A stretch of 64,000 nucleotides of DNA, taken from assembly GCF_003431325.1 (NCBI RefSeq), contig NZ_CP010515.1, positions 558,001 through 622,000 of the forward strand, given 5' to 3'. The translations under genes and the position numbers were made by a program. Of this stretch, positions 35,288-45,009 are shown one piece after another (the stretch's first letter is position 1; every line of letters begins with the position of its first letter). The DNA is from Acidilobus sp. 7A. Its GTDB lineage: Archaea > Thermoproteota > Thermoprotei_A > Sulfolobales > Acidilobaceae. Under the pieces are notes generated by a model. It saw only the letters and a program-made list of their open reading frames with translations, had not been told where the DNA came from and ran no database searches.

Positions 35288-35806
35288 ATGTCCGGCAAGA
35301 GCGGGAGCAGGTCAATTTCACCTAGCGGCCTGGCAGTTGTTGCGATAGTTGTTATCGTTGCGTTTTTCTTGTATCTTCATGTAGCCTATGGGCTCCAGGC
35401 CGTCGTAGTTGACGGCATAAGCATGCTTCCAACCCTGCAGAGTGGCGACGTGGTGTTTATAGTTCATGTTAACCCAACTGATATAAACGTGGGTGACGTT
35501 ATAGTTTACAGGTTCACTGGCAACTTCTATGGAATTTACTTGCGCAACGCCCTTATAATACACAGGGTGATCTATAAGTACTATTATAACGGAGTCCTCT
35601 GCTTTGTAACCAAGGGCGACAACAACCCCCTCCCGGACCCAGGCTACCCGTCGCTGTGCGGCACGGTTGACGCCAACGGCACGGAGGTCAGCGGGATCCC
35701 ATACTATTATGTGTATGGAGTTGTCGTGGGGGGCAGCCAGCCCCTGGTTATACCGTACGTGGGCGGCCTCTCACTCATGTTCAACCCTTCCAGCGTCCAG
35801 CCTTAG
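35288..35806 (+). CDS. Signal peptidase I, archaeal S26B type
   Basis: Cleaves signal peptides at the outer membrane face. From ATG 35288 the protein has one membrane helix (about residues 14-36), then the nucleophile Ser45 in GISMLP, His92 in IIHRVI replacing the bacterial lysine, and Asp111 in TKGDNN. 172 residues. Its last 36 bases overlap the 3' end of the topoisomerase gene on the other strand. Confidence 0.9.
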   Translation: MSGKSGSRSISPSGLAVVAIVVIVAFFLYLHVAYGLQAVVVDGISMLPTLQSGDVVFIVHVNPTDINVGDVIVYRFTGNFYGIYLRNALIIHRVIYKYYYNGVLCFVTKGDNNPLPDPGYPSLCGTVDANGTEVSGIPYYYVYGVVVGGSQPLVIPYVGGLSLMFNPSSVQP

Positions 35807-37840
35807 CGTGCCGGCCAGCGCCAGCTCCGCCACCTCCCTAACCCACCTGCCCGTCAGCCTGTTCTTAGCAAGCCTCCTCAGGGCCTCGTCGGCGCTGACC
35901 CCCAGCCTCCTCGCCACGTCCTCCAGGGACCTCTCAAGCCTCCTCTTGGCCTCCAGGTGGAGCTCGCAGAGCTCTTCCCCCTCAGCCGGCCTCCCGCATA
36001 TGATGCAGCGCCCCTCGGGCCTCACCTTACCTACGAACTTTGCCATCGTGGCCCCTATGACCTTCACGTTGCCGTTCAGCTGGCTAGCTATAAGCTCTGA
36101 GATGTACTTCTTTGCCTTACCGACCACCTCGTCCCTGCTGAGCCTCCCCTCAGCAATGCCCTCGAGCATGTCCTCAAACTGCCTTGTGAGCGAGACGCTA
36201 AGCAGCTCTGGGGCGACGTTGCTGAGTACTTTATAGACGGCATAGCCTAGGTCTGTTATCTCCGTCTGCCTCCCCCTCTGCACTATGAAGCCCCTCCTGT
36301 AGAGGGTCTCTATTGTCCTAGCCCTCGTGCCCTTCGTGCCCAGGCCGTTAGCCTCCATCCATTCAAGCAGCGAGAGCCTGCTCAGCCTGACCCCTGGGCC
36401 TCCCCAGGAGACCTTGACTGTGACCCTCTCTACCCTCGGCCTGTCGCCCTCCCTCAGCGGGGGTAACTGCGCCTCGCTGGGCCTGTGGAAATGGTAGTAC
36501 TTGAGCCAGCCCTCGCTTATAATGGAGAGCCCCCGGGCCTCCCACCTCCTCAACTTAACGTCAAGCAGCTGCGCCTCAGTCCTGGCAACCTCAGCTGGCG
36601 GCGCGAAGGCCGCCAGGAACCGCCTAACTATGAGGTCGTAGATAGCATCATGAACCTTGTCAAGCCTACTGGGCATCTCCCCTGTTGGGTATATGGCTGG
36701 GTGGGCAGGATCATCAGCAGGCCCTTCCCTGGGCCTCAGAGCGCCCTTGGTCTGCCTCAGGAGCAGCTCCACGAGCCCCCTGTACTTGGCCTGTCTCGTC
36801 AGGCCATCCATGACTTCCCTGTAGTTAAGTGTAGGAGGCAGCCTCTCGCTGTTAGTCCTCGGGTAACTTATCAGCGCCGCTAAGTAAAGGTCCTCGGCGA
36901 CCTCCTGCGTCCTGTAGGGCGAGAGGCCGTAGATCCTCGCGGCCTCCCTCTGCAGGTCAGTCAAGTTGAAGGGGGGTGGCGGCCTGATAGGCTCAGAGTA
37001 AGCCTTTACAGAGGCTACCTTCATGTAGCCCCCCTCCTTGACCTCCAGCGCTATGGCCCTAGCATCCTTGACGGTCTCGGCGCCCCAGCCTGATGGTGAC
37101 GCGCTGAACTCAACCCCTCCATGGGAGAGGGTCGCGGTTATTGAGGGCTCAGGCGCAGGGACGTGAGAGTTTACCTGGATCCACCTCCTCACAGCTTCAG
37201 CTAACGTGGGAGTCTGCACCCTGCCGGCGCTGAGGGAGATCCTCTCGCCCGTCGCCTCCCTGTAGGACCTCATCAGGAGCCTTGAGACGTTAATGCCCCA
37301 AAGCCAGTCCATCTCGGCCCTTGCTATGCCAGCCATGGCATTATTAACGTCAAGTGGCTGGAGCCTGCTGTAGGCGCTCCTCAGCTCAGCTGGCGTTAGG
37401 CTCGAGAACTTCATCCTCTGGGCCCTGCTCAGGCTTCCGAAGGCCTCTATGATCTTGTAGCCTATAGTGCTTCCCTCTATATCATAGTCGCAGGCGTTTA
37501 CGAAGTACCTGGCCCTCGGCAGTACCTTGGAGAGGACCTCATAGTACGGCTTAAGGTATGAAGACCTCCTGTCGAAGCGCCATATGGGGTCCCACCTAAG
37601 CGTTGTAACGGGAAGCCCCTTAATGGAAGTTGAGGGCCCAAACATGTGGCCCGCGCTAGAAACTACGACTAAGTTGTGACCGTCAACACTGAGCAAGTAA
37701 ACGGGCACCCTGTTTATGAAGCACTTAGCAGGCCTCCCCAGCGCGTGGGCTATCTTGTCGGCTGCCCTGGGCTTCTCAGCCACTATGACATCGTACTGCT
37801 GTGGTATGTTGCAGCCCCTCAATCGGGCACCCTCACACAT
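35771..37840 (-). CDS. topA: Type IA DNA topoisomerase (topoisomerase III-like)
   Basis: Relaxes or decatenates DNA by cutting one strand. The Toprim part has VIVAEKPRAADKIAHALG (Glu22 by this start) and NACDYDIEGSTIGYKI. The catalytic tyrosine lies in ALISYPRTNSERLP. A single C-terminal zinc finger (CIICGRPAEGEELCELH) is followed by helices. No reverse-gyrase helicase domain, so it is a plain topoisomerase. I chose ATG 37840; a frame 13 codons longer begins inside a transposon-end hairpin. The start is five bases from that hairpin, so the native promoter may have been displaced. Confidence 0.9.
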   Translation of the reverse strand: MCEGARLRGCNIPQQYDVIVAEKPRAADKIAHALGRPAKCFINRVPVYLLSVDGHNLVVVSSAGHMFGPSTSIKGLPVTTLRWDPIWRFDRRSSYLKPYYEVLSKVLPRARYFVNACDYDIEGSTIGYKIIEAFGSLSRAQRMKFSSLTPAELRSAYSRLQPLDVNNAMAGIARAEMDWLWGINVSRLLMRSYREATGERISLSAGRVQTPTLAEAVRRWIQVNSHVPAPEPSITATLSHGGVEFSASPSGWGAETVKDARAIALEVKEGGYMKVASVKAYSEPIRPPPPFNLTDLQREAARIYGLSPYRTQEVAEDLYLAALISYPRTNSERLPPTLNYREVMDGLTRQAKYRGLVELLLRQTKGALRPREGPADDPAHPAIYPTGEMPSRLDKVHDAIYDLIVRRFLAAFAPPAEVARTEAQLLDVKLRRWEARGLSIISEGWLKYYHFHRPSEAQLPPLREGDRPRVERVTVKVSWGGPGVRLSRLSLLEWMEANGLGTKGTRARTIETLYRRGFIVQRGRQTEITDLGYAVYKVLSNVAPELLSVSLTRQFEDMLEGIAEGRLSRDEVVGKAKKYISELIASQLNGNVKVIGATMAKFVGKVRPEGRCIICGRPAEGEELCELHLEAKRRLERSLEDVARRLGVSADEALRRLAKNRLTGRWVREVAELALAGTLRLDAGRVEHE

Positions 37841-37844
37841 TTTG

Positions 37845-38094
37845 TGAAGCCTCGCCCTTTTAGGGCGGGGTCTCCCCACGCGGCGGGGTTCTATGGCAAT
37901 AGGCTTGTAGGCTCGGCCTTTGACAACGGATGGGGTTGGGCGCTGACGAGCTTAGCAGGCAGTGAGCCCGCGCCTCCCCGAGGCTGACGGCGGGGCCTGA
38001 GAGGTGATGCAGCGCCCGTGGGGGCGCCCGACAGGTGAGGGGAAAAGCCCCAGTGGGCGCAGAGCCCTCGCCCCTCAGGGCGGGGAGCCGTCAG
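37845..38094 (+). mobile_element. Possible IS605-type mini-element lacking tnpB
   Basis: The left end (37845-37872, CCTCGCCCTTTTAGGGCGGG) matches the left hairpin of the tnpB element. The right end (38064-38094, CCTCGCCCCTCAGGGCGGGG then GCCGTCAG) matches its right end. The 190 bases between are GC-rich and structured but have no long frame, and resemble the guide-RNA-bearing 3' part of a tnpB locus. It could be an internal deletion derivative or a stand-alone guide RNA gene. Confidence 0.45.
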
Positions 38095-38097
38095 CAA

Positions 38098-38503
38098 GGC
38101 CCAGCTGTTAGCCTAAAGGGTCAAATCGCGTGAGAGCGCGCAGGTTACTTAAGCCGTTCATTCTTATGGGCTCGGCGTTCCAAGTTAATCGGCCCTCTAG
38201 GGCATGATTTAGGTACTGCGCTAGTTTATAGAGTTCCTTTTGTAATCGAGGCCTAGGTCCGTCCTTAGATCAAAGCTTCGTATCCTAAACCGGGTTCAGC
38301 TCTCATACAGGTTCATGATACCTTACGGTCATCGCCTCACCCCTGTTCCCCCGCACCCCGCTCGGCTTTCATCGGGCTTGGGGCGTTCAGGTTACCCCAG
38401 GGCCCCACATCTTGAGTGCTCGGTTACGTACCTCCTGTTGTATATGCTGATTGCGGTGACAACTTGTAAACCTATATGAATGTTAAAACAGCTACGTAGG
38501 GCG
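38098..38503. other. 405-bp intergenic region, no gene recognised
   Basis: Stops in all frames. On the minus strand a GC-rich self-complementary block (38329-38430) follows a possible TATA box (near 38472-38482). It has short matches to the SRP RNA Alu domain (GGUAACCUGAA), but no SRP S-domain motif follows. An unidentified structured RNA is possible. Confidence 0.35.
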
Positions 38504-38857
38504 TTACTGCCCCTGCTGGGCGCAGGCCTTACTTAGAACCTCCCTCACTTTACCCAAAAGTTCCTCGTTAATCTTCAGGCCCTCCTCAGAACTTAATATG
38601 GTATTTATGTAGCCGTCCTCGTTTGGGCACATGTTGACGAGTTCCACCGCTAGGTACTCAGGTATGCCGCCCTTCACGAGCTCGTCAACAGCCTCCCTGG
38701 CAGTACCTGGGTCAATATTGCCGAACAGCCTCAGGTACTGCCAGGTCCTGTCCTGGGTAGGGTTAAGAGCGCCACCGCTCTCGGCTACCCTGTCCTCTAG
38801 TATTTTCCTGGCCTCGGCGTACGTTAGGTACCTTCTGCTCTCTATTCTCCTTAGCAT
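38504..38857 (-). CDS. rpo4: RNA polymerase subunit Rpo4 (RpoF)
   Basis: Forms the stalk of archaeal RNA polymerase with Rpo7. The sequence RRYLTYAEARKILEDRV, a helical middle, and VELVNMCPNEDGYINTILSSEEGLKINEELLGKV match the Rpb4/RpoF pattern. I chose ATG 38857; GTG 38875, three bases from the L21e stop, is the alternative. It follows the L21e gene, the usual archaeal pairing. Confidence 0.85.
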   Translation of the reverse strand: MLRRIESRRYLTYAEARKILEDRVAESGGALNPTQDRTWQYLRLFGNIDPGTAREAVDELVKGGIPEYLAVELVNMCPNEDGYINTILSSEEGLKINEELLGKVREVLSKACAQQGQ

Positions 38858-38877
38858 AGGTCGAAGGCACCTCACCG

Positions 38878-39180
38878 TCAGGCCTTTAGGGGCCTGAGGT
38901 GTGCCGCATAGGTTATTATAGTCTTAACAGTGCTCTTGCCAATGGGCACTGAGACGACGTACGCGCGTCCCCTCACGCCGACTATGGTTCCCGTAAGGCC
39001 GTGGTAGCGCCTATGCGGCATGCCCTTGTGGAACGAGGGGTCTATGCGTACTGTGACCTTGTCGCCGACCTTATATGGATAGAACAGGACACTGGCCTTC
39101 GGCACTGCGCCTCTCTCCCTCACGCCCTTTGTTAAGAGCTTCCTCGTCCTGTGTCTGTAGCCCTTTGGTGCCTTAACCAT
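38878..39180 (-). CDS. rpl21e: Ribosomal protein L21e
   Basis: 100-residue large-subunit protein. MVKAPKGYRHRTRKLLTKGVRERG, KVGDKVTVRIDPSFHKGMPHRRYHGLTGTIVGVRGRAYVV and KTIITYAAHLRP are characteristic. Followed within 25 bases by rpo4 on the same strand and preceded by rpo6, so transcription and translation genes share a unit. Confidence 0.95.
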   Translation of the reverse strand: MVKAPKGYRHRTRKLLTKGVRERGAVPKASVLFYPYKVGDKVTVRIDPSFHKGMPHRRYHGLTGTIVGVRGRAYVVSVPIGKSTVKTIITYAAHLRPLKA

Positions 39181-39238
39181 GCGATCCCACCAAGCCTGGC
39201 TCTATCGGCTTTAGGCTATTTAAAAGTGTTGATGAGCC

Positions 39239-39538
39239 CTACTGCGTGAGGAGCTTTATAGGTATCACCTGGACAAGCCCTGACGGCGTGTACCTGACCA
39301 CCGAGAGCGGAAGGAGGCCATGGTCCAGCTCGTAAGTTGCTATCTCTATAGGGTCCCTCTTTACATTGACCTTCTCAAGGTCAACTAGCGGGAGGGCACC
39401 GCTGTCAAGTTGCAGCGCGCGGAGCCCTATTATCTTGGCTCTCTCGTACTTGGTCAGGTAAGGGGGACCTATGACTATCTCCTCCTTGGTGGTGGGGTAC
39501 AGCTTCACCTGCCCGGACACCAGCGTTCGCCTCGCCAA
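39239..39538 (-). CDS. rpo6: RNA polymerase subunit Rpo6 (RpoK)
   Basis: Small assembly subunit, the archaeal counterpart of bacterial omega. [25 protein letters not shown] and [26 protein letters not shown] match the family. 99 residues, with an N-terminal extension of about 25 residues. A TATA-like TATATTTAAGG (minus TTAAATATA) near 39552-39560 precedes it. Confidence 0.9.
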   Translation of the reverse strand: MARRTLVSGQVKLYPTTKEEIVIGPPYLTKYERAKIIGLRALQLDSGALPLVDLEKVNVKRDPIEIATYELDHGLLPLSVVRYTPSGLVQVIPIKLLTQ

Positions 39539-39617
39539 GGCTGATGGAGGCCTATATTTAAGGTCCAGCCGGGTTTTAAAAGCTAAGCTACCTCTAGAGC
39601 CCTAGGCGAACCACGTA

Positions 39618-39650
39618 TGACCCCCTCCCCGCCCTGAAGGGCGAGGCTTG
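39618..39650 (-). repeat. Solitary IS605-type end hairpin
   Basis: On the minus strand GCCTCGCCCTTCAGGGCGGG is followed by GAGGGGGTCA, nearly the right end of the tnpB element (GGAGGAGGTCA) with the left-end CCTCG prefix. No transposase is near. It separates rpo6 from the candidate rpo13. Confidence 0.5.
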
Positions 39651-39777
39651 TCGTTCATCTTGTCACATGATGAGCGACTCTAAGGCCTTTTCAGCGCAAG
39701 TGCATGTATGCAATAAGGCCATAGCAGGTGAATCTATTATCATAAAGGCGCAAGGGACTGCCTTCCAGGAGCCTCAC

Positions 39778-39790
39778 CTTAAATTTTTAA
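39778..39790 (+). promoter_or_regulatory. TATA box of candidate rpo13
   Basis: CCTTAAATTTTTA lies about 45 bases before GTG 39832, giving a leader near 20 bases. It lies inside the longer open frame, arguing against starts further left. Confidence 0.5.
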
Positions 39791-39831
39791 CTCACGCTCA
39801 GAGACATAGGCATACTGCTGAGGGGTCCTCC

Positions 39832-40230
39832 GTGAGCGAGGACGAGGAGAAGACGAACGAGGAGGCCAACGAGGCTACAGAGGCCACTAGCGCCGCTGAG
39901 GAGAGCAGGGAACCCTCTGAGGGGGTAGAGAGCCTAGAGTATAAGGTCAGCAGCCCGGAGCTGCTCCAGATAATGCTCGACGCGTTTGACATACTTGAGC
40001 AGGCCGAGGAGGGCAAGATATCGATAGACGAAGCTAAGGCTATGTATCTTGAGAAGGTAGAGGACGCTCTTAAGAAGGCCGGCGAGAGCGTAAGAAAGAA
40101 GAGAAGGAGGGCCTCCAGGGGCACAAAGAAGGCAAAGAAGGCTTCCTCAAGACGCAAGAGGCCAAAGAGTGCTAGAGGGTCCTCAAGGGCCTCCGGCTCC
40201 GAGGAGGTGGAGGGCGGTAGCGCAGCATGA
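39832..40230 (+). CDS. rpo13: Candidate RNA polymerase subunit Rpo13
   Basis: Rpo13 is a crenarchaeal-specific RNA polymerase subunit with an acidic N-terminus, a short helix-turn-helix core and a lysine-rich DNA-contacting tail. This 132-residue frame has that order: an acidic stretch (residues 2-45), SSPELLQIMLDAFDILEQAEEGKISIDEAKAMYLEKVEDALKK (the GKISIDEAK turn resembles the Sulfolobus GKISVDEAK), then a K/R/S-rich tail. The start is GTG 39832, placed by the TATA box; an ATG 165 bases upstream lies before that box. It is divergent from rpo6, beside rpo4. Assignment rests on pattern memory. Confidence 0.68.
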   Translation: MSEDEEKTNEEANEATEATSAAEESREPSEGVESLEYKVSSPELLQIMLDAFDILEQAEEGKISIDEAKAMYLEKVEDALKKAGESVRKKRRRASRGTKKAKKASSRRKRPKSARGSSRASGSEEVEGGSAA

Positions 40231-40344
40231 GCCTTGTTATATCATAGTTCACGCTAAGGCGTGTATATCAATAATCTCTAAGGGGCGCCGTGACTTTTCG
40301 CAAAGCTTTGAGCCCTTAGCTTTTGGTTAGCAAGATCGGCTTGC

Positions 40345-41037
40345 CTATTGCTTAACTAATGTTCCTAAGTCTTCTCCTCCCACGAGGACTCTATATATAA
40401 CTCCTGGGTCCTCCCCGTTGGCGAACCTGACCGTTATGTCACTCCTCCTCACAACGTTAAGGGCCACTGAGTCGAACAGCTCGTAGGTCCCTGCGAGGCT
40501 CCTCTTATCCCTAATGACCGCCTCAAGCTCGTCATACGAGAGGCTCTTGCTAAGCTTAGCCGAAGGGTCCCCGGGCGGACCCCCGACATAGACGCCAGAC
40601 ACCCCCTTGAGCAGGTTCAAGATGATGCGAGCGCCTATGGCCTCAGCCAATACGGCAGCCACAGCGTTGGTGCTTTGTCCAGGCTGTAGCCCTCCCATTA
40701 CAGGGACGAGGCCCTCCTCAAAGTCTGTGACGGCCTCCCTAATACTCCTCGGCACCTCTAGGGGCGACCTTGGATATAGTGCGGAGGCCACCGTCATGGC
40801 GTTCAGGACCGCTGACTCTATGCCTATCTCGTCAAGTATGGACTCAGGTACTCCTATTTCCCTCAGGGCGCCTATGTACGACCTTGCGGTCCCGCCTCCG
40901 CCTACAACTATGCCGAGCCTGCACCCCGCAGCTACGACCTTTTCCACGGCCTCCCTGAGGCCCCTGAGGTAGGTAGCTGAGGGGGGACTGACAAGGGAGC
41001 CACTTAGCTTGACAACGCTAACCCCGCATGCAGTCAT
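40345..41037 (-). CDS. pyrH: UMP kinase
   Basis: Phosphorylates UMP for pyrimidine nucleotide synthesis, complementing the CTP synthase in this window. VSVVKLSGSLV near the start, GIVVGGGGTARSYI, and PGQSTNAVAAVLAEAIGARIILNLLKGVSGVYVGGP match the archaeal amino-acid-kinase type. From ATG 41037 about 230 residues; the frame is open nine codons further. Confidence 0.92.
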   Translation of the reverse strand: MTACGVSVVKLSGSLVSPPSATYLRGLREAVEKVVAAGCRLGIVVGGGGTARSYIGALREIGVPESILDEIGIESAVLNAMTVASALYPRSPLEVPRSIREAVTDFEEGLVPVMGGLQPGQSTNAVAAVLAEAIGARIILNLLKGVSGVYVGGPPGDPSAKLSKSLSYDELEAVIRDKRSLAGTYELFDSVALNVVRRSDITVRFANGEDPGVIYRVLVGGEDLGTLVKQ

Positions 41038-41243
41038 ACGCGTTCCCTCGCTAACTGTACCCAACAGTGCTTCATGAATATTTGCGGTCCCGCCAGCGAG
41101 GCTACACCTCCGCGCGGACTCATTAGCCTCAGCCGCCTAGCCTCGATCACCTTTCACCGCTTTTAACCTACATCATCGGCAACTCGAAGAGTGAGACGTC
41201 AAGGCTAAAAGCCTCTTGCTTCACTGGGAGCTCGGTGTAAAGG

Positions 41244-41651
41244 TTGGCAAGCGTGACGCTGGAGGTTGACATGGGGAAGTACAAGAGCGTCAGAGTACCC
41301 CTAGACGTCGCTGAGAGGCTCATAGTCGATGTCAGTAAGAGGCTCAACGTGGAGTCCAAGGATGTCATGGAGGCCTTGAGAATAGTGAGGAACTTCGACG
41401 AGTTCTACGAGTTCCAGCAGAAGAAATTCAAGGACTATGTGGTGCCAGATAAGGACATAAGTGACATGATAAGAGGTGCAGTGGTCGTTGACAGCATGAA
41501 GCTTATAAAGGAGGGTAACAAAAAGGACGTCGTAATTACTTTTGACAGGAGAGTTCGTGAGGACGTGTTAGAGGAGTCACTTAAGTCACTTGGCTTTGAG
41601 GTTATCGTGAAGAGGTCGGACCTAAAGCAGCTCCTGGTCAAGCAGGCGTGA
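41244..41651 (+). CDS. Conserved-looking alpha/beta protein, unknown
   Basis: 135 residues from TTG 41244. A beta strand (VTLEVDMGKYKSVRVP), helices (AERLIVDVSKRLNVESKDVMEALRIVRNFDEF), then MKLIKEGNKKDVVITFDRRVREDVLEESLKSLGFEVIV. No catalytic motif or cysteine. It is on the plus strand between pyrH and the ATPase operon, both minus, with its own promoter (TTTTAACC near 41160). Confidence 0.55.
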   Translation: MASVTLEVDMGKYKSVRVPLDVAERLIVDVSKRLNVESKDVMEALRIVRNFDEFYEFQQKKFKDYVVPDKDISDMIRGAVVVDSMKLIKEGNKKDVVITFDRRVREDVLEESLKSLGFEVIVKRSDLKQLLVKQA

Positions 41652-41773
41652 AGAAAAGCTCACTACATTATTAAGATAAACTAGGTACGCCAGCCTATTG
41701 ACGCTCCACTAAAACCGTCGATTAGTCTCTAGTAAAGAGTTAACGATACTGCTAGGCATTAAAAACTTGAGGC

Positions 41774-43201
41774 CTAAGCCTTGGTGCTCAGGCCCTGCGC
41801 CTGAGACTGCTGGGACCTGTACTTGGGGTGGTACTTCTTTATCATCTCCTCCCTTATGTTTGTCAGCTCGTCCTCTGGCAGCTCTGCAAGTATGTCCCAG
41901 GCCAAGTCAAGGGTCTGCTCTATGGTGCGGTTCTCCCTTATGCCCTGTGACAGGAACCTCGTCTCGAAGAGGTCAGCGAACCTAAGGAACTTCCTCTCCG
42001 TTTCACTCAGGCTCTCCTCACCTATGACAGCCGCCAGGCCCCTGAGCTCAACGCCTCTGCTGTAGGCCGCATAGAGCTGGTCGCTCACCTGGGCGTGGTC
42101 CTCCCTAGTCTTCCCAGCGCCTATGCCCTCCTTCATAAGCCTTGACAGGCTCATTAGTACGTTAATGGGTGGGTATATGTTCCTGTTGTAGAGCTCCCTG
42201 CTCAGAACTATCTGGCCCTCAGTTATGTAGCCCGTCAGGTCAGGTATTGGGTGAGTTATGTCGTCGTTTGGCATAGTCAGTATGGGCATCTGAGTTATGC
42301 TTCCCTTCCTCCCGTGCACCCTCCCTGCCCTCTCATAGATGCTGGCCAGGTCGCTGTACATATAGCCTGGGTAGCCCTGCCTCCCCGGCACCTCCTCCCT
42401 GGCGGCGCTTATCTCCCTCAGGGCCTCGGCGTAGTTCGTCATGTCAGTCAGTATAACCAGAACATGCATGTCATTCTCATAGGCTAGGTACTCTGCCAGT
42501 GTGAGGGCCGACCTAGGGGCAACGAGCCTCAGCATAGCTGGCTCATCAGCTAGGTTGACGAACATAGCTACCCTCTTCAATGCGCCTGTCTCCTCAAAGA
42601 ACTTCCTGAAGAATATGTAGTCGTCATACTTCACGCCTATAGCCGCGAAGACAACGCTGAACTCCTCTTCCTCGCCCCTAACGGTCGCCTGCCTCGCTAT
42701 CTGGGCCGCCAGCTCGTTGTGGGGGAGACCGGTGCCGCTGAATATTGGCAGCTTCTGCCCTCTCACGAGGGTGTTCATACCGTCTATAGCGCTGACCCCG
42801 GTCTGTATGAAGTCCTCAGGGTACGCCCTCACGGCGGGGTTTATGGGCGCCCCGTTTATGTCGTACTTCTCGTCAGCTATTATGTCAGGCCCTCCGTCTA
42901 TTGGCTTGCCCAGGGCGTCGAAGGTCCTGCCCAACATGTCAGCCGACACCGGCATCTCGAGTGTCCTACCAAGGAACCTGACCCTGGCGCTGGTCGTCGA
43001 TATGCCTGTGGTGCCCTCGAACACCTGAACTACGGCCGTGTTGCCGGCAACCTCGAGGACCCTGCCCCTGCGCCTCTCGCCGTCGCTGAGCTCAACCTCA
43101 ACTATCTCGTCGTAGGCTACCCTGCTCACGCCGTCAACTATGAGCAGGGGGCCCCTTATCTCAGTTATCTTGCTGTACTCCCTAGCTCCTAGGAGGCTCA
43201 C
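41774..43201 (-). CDS. atpB: A-type ATP synthase subunit B
   Basis: Non-catalytic nucleotide-binding subunit of the head. [72 protein letters not shown] and the [41 protein letters not shown] segment are diagnostic. 475 residues. Starts within the last codons of atpA (four-base overlap). Confidence 0.96.
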   Translation of the reverse strand: MSLLGAREYSKITEIRGPLLIVDGVSRVAYDEIVEVELSDGERRRGRVLEVAGNTAVVQVFEGTTGISTTSARVRFLGRTLEMPVSADMLGRTFDALGKPIDGGPDIIADEKYDINGAPINPAVRAYPEDFIQTGVSAIDGMNTLVRGQKLPIFSGTGLPHNELAAQIARQATVRGEEEEFSVVFAAIGVKYDDYIFFRKFFEETGALKRVAMFVNLADEPAMLRLVAPRSALTLAEYLAYENDMHVLVILTDMTNYAEALREISAAREEVPGRQGYPGYMYSDLASIYERAGRVHGRKGSITQMPILTMPNDDITHPIPDLTGYITEGQIVLSRELYNRNIYPPINVLMSLSRLMKEGIGAGKTREDHAQVSDQLYAAYSRGVELRGLAAVIGEESLSETERKFLRFADLFETRFLSQGIRENRTIEQTLDLAWDILAELPEDELTNIREEMIKKYHPKYRSQQSQAQGLSTKA

Positions 43202-45003
43202 GCCTGGCCACCTCCTATGTTGTTTATAATGTTAACTATCTCCTGCGTGGTCTTCTCTATCTCCTCGTACTTATCATTTGGTACAGTGAACCTTGCTCTC
43301 ATCATGTAGCTGTAGAGTCTGCCCAGGGAGTCCTTTATCTTGCTTACCGGCACGTTCCTCTTCACGGCGGCGCTGGCGCTCCTATGGAACTCGACGAACA
43401 TCTTCATAAGCGCGAACTGCTTCTGCACGACAGTGAACGTGTCTATTGGGTCGAAGGCATTCTGCTTGAGCAGGCCCTCCTTGATTAGCCTCGCGGTCTC
43501 CAGAGTTAGCTTATCCTCCTCGCTCAGGCCCTCCGTGCCCACGAGCCTTACTATCTCCCTGAGCTCGTTTTCTCTAGTGAGTATGTTAATTATATCCTGC
43601 CTGTACTCAAACCAGTGCGGGTTGACATTCTTGTGCCACCAGGCGGCCACGGTCTCTGCGTAGGCGCTGTAGCTGGATATCCAATTGATCGCAGGGTAGT
43701 GCCTGCTGTAGGCCAGGGCCGCGTCAAGGGCCCAGAAGACCTTGGTGAACCTCCTCGTGTGGGTTGTCACAGGCTCGGTAAAGTCACCTCCAGGCGGGCT
43801 GACAGCGCCCACTACTGTGACGCTCCCCATCCTCTGCGGGGAGCCATAGGTTACAACCCTCCCTGCCCTCTCATAGAACTCAGCCAGCCTTGACGCCAGG
43901 TAGCTTGGGTAGCCCTCCTCGGCCGGCATCTCCTCGAGTCTTCCAGCCATCTCCCTCAGGGCCTCAGCCCACCTGCTAGTGGAGTCTGCCACCAGGAGCA
44001 CATCATAGCCCATGTCACGGTAGTACTCGCCCATGGTAATACCAACGTATATGCTTGCCTCCCTCGCGGCCACGGGCATGTTACTTGTATTCGCGACCAG
44101 TATGCTCCTCTCCATAAGCGGCCTGCCAGTCCACGGGTCCTTGTATGTTGGGAACTTGTCTAGGACCTCTGTCATCTCGTTGCCCCTCTCCCCGCAGCCT
44201 ATGTAGATGATAACGTTGGCCGAGGACCACTGGGCTAGGTTATGAAGCGTCACGGTCTTGCCCGTCCCGAAGGCACCAGGTATCATGCCTGTGCCTCCCT
44301 TTGCCATGGGGAAGAGCAGGTCTACAATCCTCACGCCAGTTATCAGGGGCTCCGTCGGCTCAAGCTTCTGCGTGTACGGTCTTGGCTGCCTCACGGGCCA
44401 CCTGTGGTAGAGGAACACCTGCCTCACGTCGCCGCCTCCTACGTCAACCTCAGCCACGGGATCAACTATGGTGTAGTCGCCCTCGCTCGTCATCCACTTA
44501 ACAGTGCCGCTCATGCCTGGCGGTATCATTACCTTGTGCTTTATTATCGGCGTCTCCTCAACGACTCCTATGATGTCACCCGGGCCAACCTTGTCGCCTG
44601 GCTTCACGTTGTCTGATGGTATGAAGTGCCACTTCTTGTCCCTCGGTATTGACGGCACGCTGACGCCCCTCTCCACGAATACGCTCCTGGCCGGGTTCGT
44701 CTTCGCTATGAGGGATGCTATGAGGGGCAGAGGTCTCTGAACGCCGTCATATATGCTTCCAATCAGGCCCGGGCCAAGGTCAACGCTGAGCGGCGCCCCG
44801 GTGCCCTCGACAGGCTCCCCGGGCCTTAGACCGCTCGTCGACTCGTAGACCTGTATGTAGGCAGTGTCGCCCCTTATCCTAGTAACCTCGCCTATTAGGC
44901 CCTCCTCGCCTACCCTAACGACCTCATACATCTGAACGCCAGTCATACCCTCAGCTACGACAAGAGGGCCGGCGACCCTGTATATTCTTCCCCTCACAGC
45001 CAT
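43198..45003 (-). CDS. atpA: A-type ATP synthase subunit A (catalytic)
   Basis: Catalytic subunit of the head. Walker A is GAFGTGKT at 243-250. [49 protein letters not shown] holds the catalytic acidic region, and the non-homologous insert lies near residues 110-200. 601 residues; no intein. Ends overlapping atpB by four bases and starts seven bases after atpE. Confidence 0.97.
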   Translation of the reverse strand: MAVRGRIYRVAGPLVVAEGMTGVQMYEVVRVGEEGLIGEVTRIRGDTAYIQVYESTSGLRPGEPVEGTGAPLSVDLGPGLIGSIYDGVQRPLPLIASLIAKTNPARSVFVERGVSVPSIPRDKKWHFIPSDNVKPGDKVGPGDIIGVVEETPIIKHKVMIPPGMSGTVKWMTSEGDYTIVDPVAEVDVGGGDVRQVFLYHRWPVRQPRPYTQKLEPTEPLITGVRIVDLLFPMAKGGTGMIPGAFGTGKTVTLHNLAQWSSANVIIYIGCGERGNEMTEVLDKFPTYKDPWTGRPLMERSILVANTSNMPVAAREASIYVGITMGEYYRDMGYDVLLVADSTSRWAEALREMAGRLEEMPAEEGYPSYLASRLAEFYERAGRVVTYGSPQRMGSVTVVGAVSPPGGDFTEPVTTHTRRFTKVFWALDAALAYSRHYPAINWISSYSAYAETVAAWWHKNVNPHWFEYRQDIINILTRENELREIVRLVGTEGLSEEDKLTLETARLIKEGLLKQNAFDPIDTFTVVQKQFALMKMFVEFHRSASAAVKRNVPVSKIKDSLGRLYSYMMRARFTVPNDKYEEIEKTTQEIVNIINNIGGGQA

Positions 45004-45009
45004 GGCGAC

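Noticed and set aside
38330-38430. Minus-strand block with SRP RNA Alu-like GGUAACCUGAA and GCCGAGCGGGG segments
   Set aside because: The following 250 bases lack the SRP S-domain (GGAAG loop with the asymmetric AGCAGCC strand), so it cannot be a whole SRP RNA. Kept only as an unexplained structured region.
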